63,396 bases of DNA from positions 1 through 63,396 of the forward strand of contig JAKQJC010000048.1 in assembly GCA_029561345.1 (NCBI GenBank). Direction: 5' to 3'. Shown here piece by piece: positions 37,725-46,035 of this stretch. The position numbers and the translations under genes were made by a program. A model generated the notes under the pieces. That model was not told the origin of the DNA, did not search any database, and saw only the letters and a list, made by a program, of their open reading frames with translations. Numbering within the stretch: position 1 is the stretch's first letter; the number at the start of each line of letters is the position of its first letter. Origin of the DNA: Chloroflexota bacterium. GTDB lineage: Bacteria; Chloroflexota; Anaerolineae; Anaerolineales; Anaerolineaceae.

Positions 37725-40436
37725 ATGAAGCGATTTTTGAATCTGTTCAAGGCCAGCCTGACGGCCATGCTGGTGCTGGGCATCCTGTTCACTGCCACCC
37801 AGACGGCCGAGGCGGCCTATCATGCAGCCATGTATGTCAGCGGCGATTTCAACAATTGGGCTGCCGACTCCATGTCCTATCGCAGCGATCTCTCCACGCC
37901 CAGTTTTCTGGTGACGCGCCAGTATGCTGGCGTGACTGGTGCACAGGCCTTCAAATTTCGGGATGATCCCAACGATTGGCTGGCCAACTGGGGCTGCGAC
38001 GGCACTATTTTTCCAAATGCCACGGTGACCATCAATTACGCTGGCGGCAACTGTACCATGACACACACCCAGACCTACTGGTACACGTATGTCTGGAAGG
38101 ATGTAGCCACAGGCGCTTCGCGGATTGCTGTTTTGGAAACCACCGCCGAGCCTGTATACATCAACAGCCTCAGCCGCCCACTGCTCGACGGCCAGATTTC
38201 CGATAACGACGCTGTGACGATCAATGTAAATTTGAACAAAGCAAAATCGGCTCAGGAAAGAGTTTACATCCGTTACACTACTGACAATTGGGTTTCAGAT
38301 GCCTTTGTAGCCGTAACTTCCTTCACCGGTGCAGTGGGGTCAGCCAATATTCCGGCGCAGCCGGCGGGAACCACGGTTAAATATTATGTTTTGACCACCA
38401 CTGCCCCGCTTTACAACACAGATCCGGATGAAAAAATTGATCTTCTGACCATTGATTACGACAACAACGGTGGCAACAACTACACCTACACCACACGCTA
38501 CGGAACCACTCGCGCGGGAAACTGGAGCGACCCCGCCACTTGGAAGGCTGGCTCAGTACCTGCCGCGACCCAATCGGTGGTGGTTGCGCATGCAGTGAAC
38601 CTGGACACTGATGCCGCGGTGGGCAATCTGGTGATCCGTGCTGAAGGCACCTTCAATGGCGGAACCAGAACACTCTCCATATCAGGCAATGGTTCGTTTA
38701 ACAATTCGGGTACTTTCAATGCGCAAAACGGCACCATCGCTTTCCTGGCCAACGGCACGATCTCCGGGATCAACAGTTTTAACAACGTATCCATGGCTGG
38801 CGCGGTTAATTTTGGCAACAGCTCGACGCTTAACGGCATGTTGACCTTGTATAACGGTGGCAGCGTCATTGGCACCCCTCCAGCTTATATGCCGACATCT
38901 GGGATTGTTTATGCCATCACAGGCGCTTATGGTATTGGGCAGGAATGGTCCACCGGATCCAGCGGGTCGGGTGTGCCTTATGATGTGACGGTCGTCTCAG
39001 GCACGGCTGCTCTGGGCGGATCTGACAACCGTACGGTGCGCGGCGACCTGACCATTGGTGCCAACGCCACCCTGTCGCTAACCGGGTTGGCGGAACTGGA
39101 ATTTTTAGGCTCGGTGACCAATAATGGCACGCTGGCCCACAATAACAAGAGCATTCACTTCAAAGGTGCATCGGCTGCCACGTTTGGCGGCACCACAGCC
39201 ACCTCTCTTTACAGCCTGAAAATGTATGGGCGCGGCCCGCTGACCCTGACTCAGAATATTTCCATTGGATACCTTTACCTCCACAATGCCTCAGAGCTGG
39301 TGGCCAGTGATGGATCGGCGCGAGTGCTCACCATTTCCACGGCAATTGATAACAATAATGGTACACTGACGCCGGCAGACGGCAAGGTGCTGTTGAACGG
39401 CTCAGTGAATATTTACGGCACAGCCATTACCTTCAATGACCTGGAAACCGGCGCCATCACGTATTTCAAAGACAGCACCAAAACTATCATGGGTGATTTC
39501 ATCCTGAATTCAGGTGCGGTGATCAACCTGAATGCGGCAACCATCAACTATAAACCTTCTTCGGTCCTGCAATACAATGCTGGCGCCATCTATGCGCTTG
39601 GGCAAGAGTGGTCTGGTGGCAGTGGGGCAGGGGCGCCTTACAATGTGCTGATCACCAATGGCACCATCCTGGATTTTGGCACAGGCTTGAGCGAGCCCCG
39701 TGTGGTTTTGAATGATTTTACCCTCAACAGTGGTTCGACTCTGCGTCTTTCGCGGGTGAGCGGTGGAGACCTGCATATTCGCGGTGATGCGTATATTGCG
39801 GGAACCTTTCAACCTTACAACCGCACCGTTGTCTATGACGGCACACAAACCCAACGCATTAGCGGTGTGGTCTACAGCGGCCTGACATTGAATAACAGTG
39901 CCGGTGGTTACCTGGGCAGCGATGCCACCGTGACTGGCACCCTGACGCTGACGAGCGGTGCATTGAACGTGGGCACGCACACCCTGCGCCTGCAGTCATA
40001 CACGTCTGTCACAACGGGCACCTTTGACAGTGACCCATTGGGCACGGTTATTTACGAACAACCTCTGGATGGACAGAATGTCCTGCCGGGCCAATATGGA
40101 TACCTGGTGTTCAATGACTGGTTCAAGGATATTGTGGATGGACGGGTGAAGGTTTACTCCACCCTGACGCCAGGGGCCAGTTATTACATGCACCGCAACA
40201 GCTCTGTCATTGAATTTAATGGGCAAACCGCACAACAAAATATTCCACTGATGCCCTATTCAGGGTTGGACATTAATAATCCGTTCAATGCCTTGATGGG
40301 CACAGACTTGACGGTGACAGGCACATTGGCTCTGACCCAGGGACAGTTGATCACGGGGGGGGCACACCCTGACCCTTACCGGACCGGTAACGCGCGGCGT
40401 TATGGGCTATCTGACGGCGCCGCTGGGTGTGGTTAA
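37725..40436 (+). CDS. Secreted beta-rich surface protein, N-terminal part (frame broken at a G-run)
   Basis: The start at 37725 has AGGAGGT seven bases before it. Residues 1-29 form a signal peptide ending TAEA. The mature N-terminus (AYHAAMYVSGDFNNWAAD) resembles a CBM48/E-set glycan-binding fold, with two cysteines (GCDG, GGNC) that could pair. From about residue 265 (RAGNWSDPATWKAGSVPAAT) it turns into a long series of short Gly/Asn/Thr-rich strands (TLNGMLTLYNGGS, VNNGTL-like) typical of a right-handed beta-helix or autotransporter-like passenger. The frame is lost within a run of eight G (40355-40362): the last 25 codons to 40436 are out of frame. With seven G it would fuse directly to the next entry, giving one protein of about 1754 residues. 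Confidence 0.75.
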   Translation: MKRFLNLFKASLTAMLVLGILFTATQTAEAAYHAAMYVSGDFNNWAADSMSYRSDLSTPSFLVTRQYAGVTGAQAFKFRDDPNDWLANWGCDGTIFPNATVTINYAGGNCTMTHTQTYWYTYVWKDVATGASRIAVLETTAEPVYINSLSRPLLDGQISDNDAVTINVNLNKAKSAQERVYIRYTTDNWVSDAFVAVTSFTGAVGSANIPAQPAGTTVKYYVLTTTAPLYNTDPDEKIDLLTIDYDNNGGNNYTYTTRYGTTRAGNWSDPATWKAGSVPAATQSVVVAHAVNLDTDAAVGNLVIRAEGTFNGGTRTLSISGNGSFNNSGTFNAQNGTIAFLANGTISGINSFNNVSMAGAVNFGNSSTLNGMLTLYNGGSVIGTPPAYMPTSGIVYAITGAYGIGQEWSTGSSGSGVPYDVTVVSGTAALGGSDNRTVRGDLTIGANATLSLTGLAELEFLGSVTNNGTLAHNNKSIHFKGASAATFGGTTATSLYSLKMYGRGPLTLTQNISIGYLYLHNASELVASDGSARVLTISTAIDNNNGTLTPADGKVLLNGSVNIYGTAITFNDLETGAITYFKDSTKTIMGDFILNSGAVINLNAATINYKPSSVLQYNAGAIYALGQEWSGGSGAGAPYNVLITNGTILDFGTGLSEPRVVLNDFTLNSGSTLRLSRVSGGDLHIRGDAYIAGTFQPYNRTVVYDGTQTQRISGVVYSGLTLNNSAGGYLGSDATVTGTLTLTSGALNVGTHTLRLQSYTSVTTGTFDSDPLGTVIYEQPLDGQNVLPGQYGYLVFNDWFKDIVDGRVKVYSTLTPGASYYMHRNSSVIEFNGQTAQQNIPLMPYSGLDINNPFNALMGTDLTVTGTLALTQGQLITGGAHPDPYRTGNARRYGLSDGAAGCG
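40355..40362 (+). repeat. Run of eight G at the frameshift point
   Basis: The tract is preceded by the codon context ATC AC and followed by CACACCCTGACC. Seven G would give the natural reading ITGGHTLTL and join the two open frames; eight G throws translation out of frame. It could be a sequencing or assembly error, or a phase-variable homopolymer as known for bacterial surface proteins. Confidence 0.7.
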
Positions 40437-42990
40437 TTATCACATGGCTGAAGCAGGTCAAATGGTGGCGATTGGTCATTACGGCATCCTGAATTTCAAT
40501 GGTTACAGTAAGATTCTAGAGCCGGCGGTGGCATCGTTATCTTTGGGTATTGAGGTTGAGGCGGTTTTCAATCCTGGCACGGCCACCCATGTGATCACAG
40601 ACAGCGTGGTCGCCTTTGTGGGCGATATTTCTCAGGCCATTCCCCCGATGCAGCCGGCCTATTTTGGCCTTGGCTATGATAATCCAGATGTCAGCACTCT
40701 GACCGGGGATGTGATTGTTCAGGCAGGTTTTGGGATCGCCACTGGTACCCTTGATGTGGGCGGACATGTCTTAACTCTGGGGGGGCTGGTTTATACGGCC
40801 AATACGCCCACCTTAAATGCATCCACCAGCACAGTCAATTACACTCAGGAGACGGATGGGCAGGCGCTCATTCCGGCAACCTACCTGTATCTGAATTTGA
40901 GCGGCGGCAGCAAAGTGTTCCCGCCTGGAGGCGCTATCATCATTCTGGGTACTTTCAATCCTGGCACGACAGCCAACACGGTGACCGGAAGCACAGTGCA
41001 TTACGCGGCAGCGGCTGCCGGGCAGAATGTTGCAGCCACCCAGTATCACAACCTGACTTTCTCGGGCGGCGTCAAGACCATTCCGGACGGCATCATCCAT
41101 ATTTCGGGCACCTGGATTCCCGGATTGACGACAGATATCAGCACGGGTACCCTGCGCTTCAATGGCAGTTCAGCGCAGACTTTGCCCGATCATATTTCCT
41201 ACTATAACCTGACGGCGAACAATGCGGCCGGGGTGACGGGCAGCCTGGAGGTGAAGAACCTTCTTTGGGTGGAAGGTGGAACACTCACCTCTCATTCTGA
41301 TCTGCATGATGTGACAATAGCAGCTTTGGCCACACTGAACGCAGGGGATGATTTCACTGTGAGCGGCAGTTGGAGCAACAGCGGCGTCTTCAATCCGGGC
41401 ACTTACACCGTGACCTTTGACGGCGGCGCCATGCAAACCATTTCTGGAGCCACAACGTTCAATGTTCTGGATATTCAGAACACTGCAGGCGGCGTTATTT
41501 TGACTTCACCTGCTGCCACAGCCGCCCTGCTGAATGTCACCACCGGCCGGTGTGTGCCGGCAGCGGGCTCAACCTGGCAGGATGTTGAGGTGGGCGATTC
41601 TGGGGTGCTGGCCCCAGCAGGTGACCTGACCCTGACGGGCAATTTGAAGGTTGATGGGCAATTCCAGGTTGGAACAGCCCTGGTGACCTTCAACGGCGGC
41701 GTCACTCAAACTTTGACCACTGCAGGAATCACTTTCCACGACTTGAGCGTGGCCAGCGGCACCCTGCTGGATGCTGGCCAAACGGTGGTGACGCTGACCG
41801 GCAGTCTGACCAACCAGGGTGTCATCCGCGAACAGCGCGTGGTGGCAGCTAGCAGCACCATCACATACCCTCTCAACCAGGTGCTTCTGGATGTGACCGA
41901 TGCCGGCACGTTTTCACAGATCACTTTTGAACGCCGCGACCAGAATCACCCTGACCGGGACCTGAACCAGGAAACAGGCCGGTATTGGACAGCTTCTGCT
42001 GACGGCACGGGCACGGTTGCGCTGACCCTGCCACAGGCCAACCTGTTGAAACCATCCATTTGCAGGTTTGCCGCGGAATGGCAGTGTGATGTGGACAGCC
42101 AGACCACCCAGACCGTGACTCTGAATGCCGTTGAGAACATTGTTGGCGACTGGACGGTGGGTTTCAAGTTCCCGTTGACTGTGACCGCTCAGAACGCCAG
42201 CCGGGCTTATGGAACGGACAATCCGGCGTTTACGGCGACTTATACCGGCTTTATTGCCAGCGATACGGCGGCTGTTTTGGAAGGAACACTGACTTTCGGT
42301 GGAGCAGGCGCTACGGCGCAGGCCACGACAACAGCAGGAAACTATGCCATCATGCCTGAGGGTTATGTCAGCGACCGCTATGACATCACATATATGCCGG
42401 GCACATTAACCATTACCAAGGCACCCCTGCAGGTCACGGCGGACGATTATGTACGTTACTTTGGCGAGCCAAACCCCAAATTTACCGCCAGGTATGCTGG
42501 ATTTGTGGCGGGTGAAACGGAGGCCGTGCTGGGTGGAAAGCTGATCTTCACCGGAACCGGTGGATATTCAGCTTTAGTTACCGAACCGGGCGATTATGTG
42601 CTGCACCCTGAGGGTTTGACCTCTCCCAATTATGACATCACCTATGTTGATGGCCTTTTAAAGATCATCCAGGGCTTTTCAAAACTGGAATTGACAGACG
42701 CCACCCAGTTCTTGACCGGCGATGGAAAGTGGATTTTGCGCGTGACATTCCAGGTGACTCCTGTTGAACCAAGCGTGGTGCCGGTGGTGGAGGGAAAGGT
42801 TTCAGTGCAGGTAGGCGCGTCCACCTGCGAGACATCTGTCCTGACCGGATATTGCGATTTGGAACTGACTTCTTATGATACCCTGGTGACGGGGAGTTTC
42901 AGCGGCACACCTGGCTACCTGGGCTCTTCAGATACGCTGGAGGTGGTATTGAATTTCTATCAAGTATTCCTGCCCATGATCTTTAACTAA
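40402..42990 (+). CDS. Secreted beta-rich surface protein, C-terminal part (MBG-like domains, FLP tail)
   Basis: This is the continuation of the preceding gene in the +1 frame. Real homology extends upstream of the ATG at 40402 back to the G-run, so that ATG is not a natural start. It continues the beta-helix-like repeats to about 42160, then shows two adjacent MBG-type domains (LTVTAQNASRAYGTDNPAFT with YDITYMPGTLTITK, and LQVTADDYVRYFGEPNPKFT with YDITYVDGLLKI), known in large bacterial surface proteins. A last Ig-like domain has a Cys pair (STCETS, GYCDLE). The C-terminus is FYQVFLPMIFN, matching the tails of the proteins ending at 37637 and 56140. By itself it has no signal peptide, so it works only if the frameshift is corrected or is phase-variable. 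Confidence 0.75.
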   Translation: MGYLTAPLGVVNYHMAEAGQMVAIGHYGILNFNGYSKILEPAVASLSLGIEVEAVFNPGTATHVITDSVVAFVGDISQAIPPMQPAYFGLGYDNPDVSTLTGDVIVQAGFGIATGTLDVGGHVLTLGGLVYTANTPTLNASTSTVNYTQETDGQALIPATYLYLNLSGGSKVFPPGGAIIILGTFNPGTTANTVTGSTVHYAAAAAGQNVAATQYHNLTFSGGVKTIPDGIIHISGTWIPGLTTDISTGTLRFNGSSAQTLPDHISYYNLTANNAAGVTGSLEVKNLLWVEGGTLTSHSDLHDVTIAALATLNAGDDFTVSGSWSNSGVFNPGTYTVTFDGGAMQTISGATTFNVLDIQNTAGGVILTSPAATAALLNVTTGRCVPAAGSTWQDVEVGDSGVLAPAGDLTLTGNLKVDGQFQVGTALVTFNGGVTQTLTTAGITFHDLSVASGTLLDAGQTVVTLTGSLTNQGVIREQRVVAASSTITYPLNQVLLDVTDAGTFSQITFERRDQNHPDRDLNQETGRYWTASADGTGTVALTLPQANLLKPSICRFAAEWQCDVDSQTTQTVTLNAVENIVGDWTVGFKFPLTVTAQNASRAYGTDNPAFTATYTGFIASDTAAVLEGTLTFGGAGATAQATTTAGNYAIMPEGYVSDRYDITYMPGTLTITKAPLQVTADDYVRYFGEPNPKFTARYAGFVAGETEAVLGGKLIFTGTGGYSALVTEPGDYVLHPEGLTSPNYDITYVDGLLKIIQGFSKLELTDATQFLTGDGKWILRVTFQVTPVEPSVVPVVEGKVSVQVGASTCETSVLTGYCDLELTSYDTLVTGSFSGTPGYLGSSDTLEVVLNFYQVFLPMIFN

Positions 42991-43003
42991 AAAAAAGAAT
43001 CCG

Positions 43004-43039
43004 GGCTGATGAGGAATCTGAAAAGACCCCTCATCAGCC
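43004..43039 (-). terminator. Hairpin between the surface-protein gene and the Mg ATPase gene
   Basis: Perfect arms GGCTGATGAGG (43004-43014) and CCTCATCAGCC (43029-43039). Read on the minus strand an eight-T run follows after about seven bases, so it may end transcription from the convergent ATPase gene; for the plus-strand gene it is a hairpin only. The remaining sequence to 43279 shows no credible gene. Confidence 0.45.
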
Positions 43040-43279
43040 ATCTGGACGGTGGATATGCTGGCTGTTGCTTCTCTCTCCATAACTTGTGATTTCTCCCTCC
43101 GGCGTAAGGATTCTGTCCCCCATGTCTTGAATCTGCCGCAAGCATATCTGCCCATTATTGGTGGAAAAATTACCGGCAGCTTAAGGCGGCGGCATAACGG
43201 CTGGCAGGCAGCGACAAAAAAGAGTCCATCCGCTGCTTGACCAGCCTTACGCTGCCAATCATCCCTGATGCCACTTATG

Positions 43280-45847
43280 TCAATTGTTACAAGGGCCCGT
43301 TTGTTTCTGATTTTTCATCCCGCGATAAAACCAGCGTTTGGCCATTTCAGCTGCGATGACATACACCGCTACAATGCCCAGCAAAATGATCACCATTTCT
43401 GCCGGCAGAGGTGTTAATTCCAATGGCACAGCCAGGGGAGTGTAGGGGAGAGTCAGAATGAACAGGCCAACCAGACAGGTGGCCAGCAGCATGGCCCTGC
43501 CCGGCCGGCTCTTTTGCATGGGCAGCCGGGAGCGGATGGCAAAGACCACCAGGCTGGCTGAGAGAACCGACTCTACCAGCCACCCAGTGTGAAAAGCGGC
43601 TTCATTGGCGCGCATGATTCCCATCAACACGGCAAAAGTGGCAAAATCAAACAGGGAGCTGAGGGCGCCAAAAACCAGCATGAAACGGCGAATGAAGTGA
43701 ATATCCCAGCGGTGCGGGCATTCAATCCATTCCGGGTCCACATTATCATTGGCAATGGTCATTTCGGGCAAATCGGTCATGAAATTGATCAGCAAAATCT
43801 GTTTGGGGAGCATGGGGAGAAATGGCAGCAGCAGTGAAGCTCCGGCCATGCTGAACATGTTGCCAAAATTGGCGCTGGTGGCCATAAATACATATTTTAA
43901 TGTGTTGGCAAAGGTTTTCCGGCCCTCAAGAATGCCCTGCTCTAAAACCTCCAAATCCTGATTTAAAAGGACAAAATCGGCGGCTTCCTTGGCCACATCC
44001 ACTGCATTGTTGACCGAAATACCCACATCGGCGCTGTGCAAAGCGGGTGCATCATTGATGCCATCGCCCATGTACCCCACCACATGGCCGGTCTTTTTTA
44101 GGGCCAGGATGATGCGCTCTTTTTCATTGGGATCCACTTCGGCGAAGATATCCGTGCGTTCTGCCGCATGCCAGAGGGCTTCATCGCGCAGGATATCAAT
44201 TTCAGCGCCAGTCAGGATGACAGGAGAAGCCAGCCCGACGGTTTCGGCCGTGTGGCGCGCCACCAAGCGGTTATCGCCAGTGATCACTTTTAATTTCACC
44301 CCCAGTTTTTGCAGGCGGTCAATGGTTTCTTTCACTCCAGTTTTGGGTGGGTCGATGAAGAGGATGAACCCAACAAAAGTCAGATCGGTTTCATCTGCCT
44401 TTGAAAAGGCGCATTTTTCATCCATTTGGCGCTGGGCCACGCCCAAAACGCGGTAGCCCTGTTCGCTCCAGGCAGCGTAAAGGGCATGCAGGTTTTGGAG
44501 AATAGGATCATCTATTAAAACTGCCTGCCCGTCGATCAGGGCAAATTTGCACACTTCAAGGATTTTTTCCAGCGCGCCCTTGCTGATAAGGAGATGTTTT
44601 TCGTTTTCCTGAACGACGATGCTGAGGCGCTTGCGGGTAAAATCATAAGGAATTTCATCCACTTTGACAACGCCGTGTTCCTCATCTTGAATGGAAGAGA
44701 GAATGGCTTCATCCAGAGGATTGGCCATGCCAGTTTGAAAATGGGCATTCAGCCAGGCGTACCGCCTGACCAGTGCGTTTTCCTGACCAGACGCATCGTA
44801 GGCATGATCCAGGCTGACCACGCCTACGGTCAGGGTGCCTGTTTTATCTGTGCAGAGGATATCCATGCTTCCAAAATTTTCAATCGCGGCCTGCCGGCGA
44901 ACAATGACCCCATTTTTAGCCATCCTTTGTGAGCCTTTTGCCAGGTTGATATTGATGATGGCAGGCAGGAGCTGGGGGGTGAGGCCAACCGCCAGGGCGA
45001 TGGAAAATAAAAGGGAATCGAGCGGCGGTTTTGAAAACAGCACATTGACGGCAAAAATAGTCACCACCAGAATCAGCATGACCTCTGTCAGCAGATACCC
45101 CAGTTTGCGAATGCCGCTTTCAAATTCAGTTTCAGGTGGACGCAGGGTTAACCGCCGGGCCACCTGGCCAAAGACAGTGCGGCCGCCGGTTTCAACAATC
45201 AACGCCCGGCCGCTACCGCTGCGCACATTGGTACCCATGAACACACAATTGGTGCGTTCGGCCAGAGAAGCCGCTGCCGCCATTTCACCGGGTTTCTTTT
45301 CCACCGGGAAGGTTTCGCCTGTGAGAACTGCCTGGTTGACAAAGAAATCTTTGGCTTCAAGCAAGACACCATCAGCAGGGATGAGGCTGCCCGCGGAGAG
45401 GATGACAATATCACCAGGGACGACTTCATCAGCCGGAATGGTCTTTTCTGCTCCGTCACGCAGGACAACCGCCTTGATGCTGACCTGGGCTTTCAACTTT
45501 TGGGTGGCATTGTTGGCATTATATTCCTGAACAAAACTGAGGATGGCGCTGGCGAAAATGATCACCAGGATGATGATGGCGTCGATCCAATCCTGAACAA
45601 AGGCAGAGATGATGGTGGCGGCCAACAAAATCAGGACGATGGGGCTGTTAAGCTGATTCAGGAATAAGAGGAGGGGGGATGTTTCAGAGTGGGTTTCCAG
45701 GCTGCCATGGCCATATTGGGATAATCTTTCCAGAGCCTGAGGGGTGTCAAGACCATTGGAATTAACTGCCAGGGTGGTCATCAGTTTCTGAATGGGCAAA
45801 TTCCAGTATGAGTTGTGTTCAGAAGGGGGAAGAGGAGAGGTGGGCAT
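43280..45847 (-). CDS. mgtA: Magnesium-translocating P-type ATPase (type IIIB)
   Basis: The 855-residue protein follows the MgtA/MgtB plan: N-terminal cation-ATPase domain (GLDTPQALERLSQYG), membrane pair with FIQ/FVQ-type segment (AILSFVQEYNANNATQKLKA), actuator domain with VLTGETFPVEK, phosphorylation motif CTDKTGTLTVG with Asp334, nucleotide-binding domain, hinge MGDGINDAPALHSADVGISV, and a C-terminal membrane region with NFGNMFSMAGAS and LINFMTDLPEM. The NYN/NAN signature before TQKLK and the DLPEM helix fit Mg-importing IIIB pumps rather than Ca pumps. ATG 45847 (GGAG eight bases upstream) is preferred over a TTG six codons earlier. No Mg-sensing riboswitch was recognised in the 190 bases upstream, which are shared with the divergent cyclase gene. 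Confidence 0.9.
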   Translation of the reverse strand: MPTSPLPPSEHNSYWNLPIQKLMTTLAVNSNGLDTPQALERLSQYGHGSLETHSETSPLLLFLNQLNSPIVLILLAATIISAFVQDWIDAIIILVIIFASAILSFVQEYNANNATQKLKAQVSIKAVVLRDGAEKTIPADEVVPGDIVILSAGSLIPADGVLLEAKDFFVNQAVLTGETFPVEKKPGEMAAAASLAERTNCVFMGTNVRSGSGRALIVETGGRTVFGQVARRLTLRPPETEFESGIRKLGYLLTEVMLILVVTIFAVNVLFSKPPLDSLLFSIALAVGLTPQLLPAIININLAKGSQRMAKNGVIVRRQAAIENFGSMDILCTDKTGTLTVGVVSLDHAYDASGQENALVRRYAWLNAHFQTGMANPLDEAILSSIQDEEHGVVKVDEIPYDFTRKRLSIVVQENEKHLLISKGALEKILEVCKFALIDGQAVLIDDPILQNLHALYAAWSEQGYRVLGVAQRQMDEKCAFSKADETDLTFVGFILFIDPPKTGVKETIDRLQKLGVKLKVITGDNRLVARHTAETVGLASPVILTGAEIDILRDEALWHAAERTDIFAEVDPNEKERIILALKKTGHVVGYMGDGINDAPALHSADVGISVNNAVDVAKEAADFVLLNQDLEVLEQGILEGRKTFANTLKYVFMATSANFGNMFSMAGASLLLPFLPMLPKQILLINFMTDLPEMTIANDNVDPEWIECPHRWDIHFIRRFMLVFGALSSLFDFATFAVLMGIMRANEAAFHTGWLVESVLSASLVVFAIRSRLPMQKSRPGRAMLLATCLVGLFILTLPYTPLAVPLELTPLPAEMVIILLGIVAVYVIAAEMAKRWFYRGMKNQKQTGPCNN

Positions 45848-46035
45848 AAAGGCTCCATCAAACAAGGAGATAATGATGTCTCTTTATTCTACCCCCAATT
45901 CCATTATTCTAACCGGGACCCGGCGTATGTCTGATCATCAGGGTGGGGAATCTTTCGTCAATCGTGATATTCGCATAGCCATATAAACTTCATATTTCAC
46001 CAACTCTTTAGCCCCAAAAAAGATCTTTCAAACAT

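Noticed and set aside
45848..46035. A magnesium riboswitch upstream of the Mg ATPase gene
   Set aside because: The region is short and I could not find the conserved M-box core or a credible switching hairpin.
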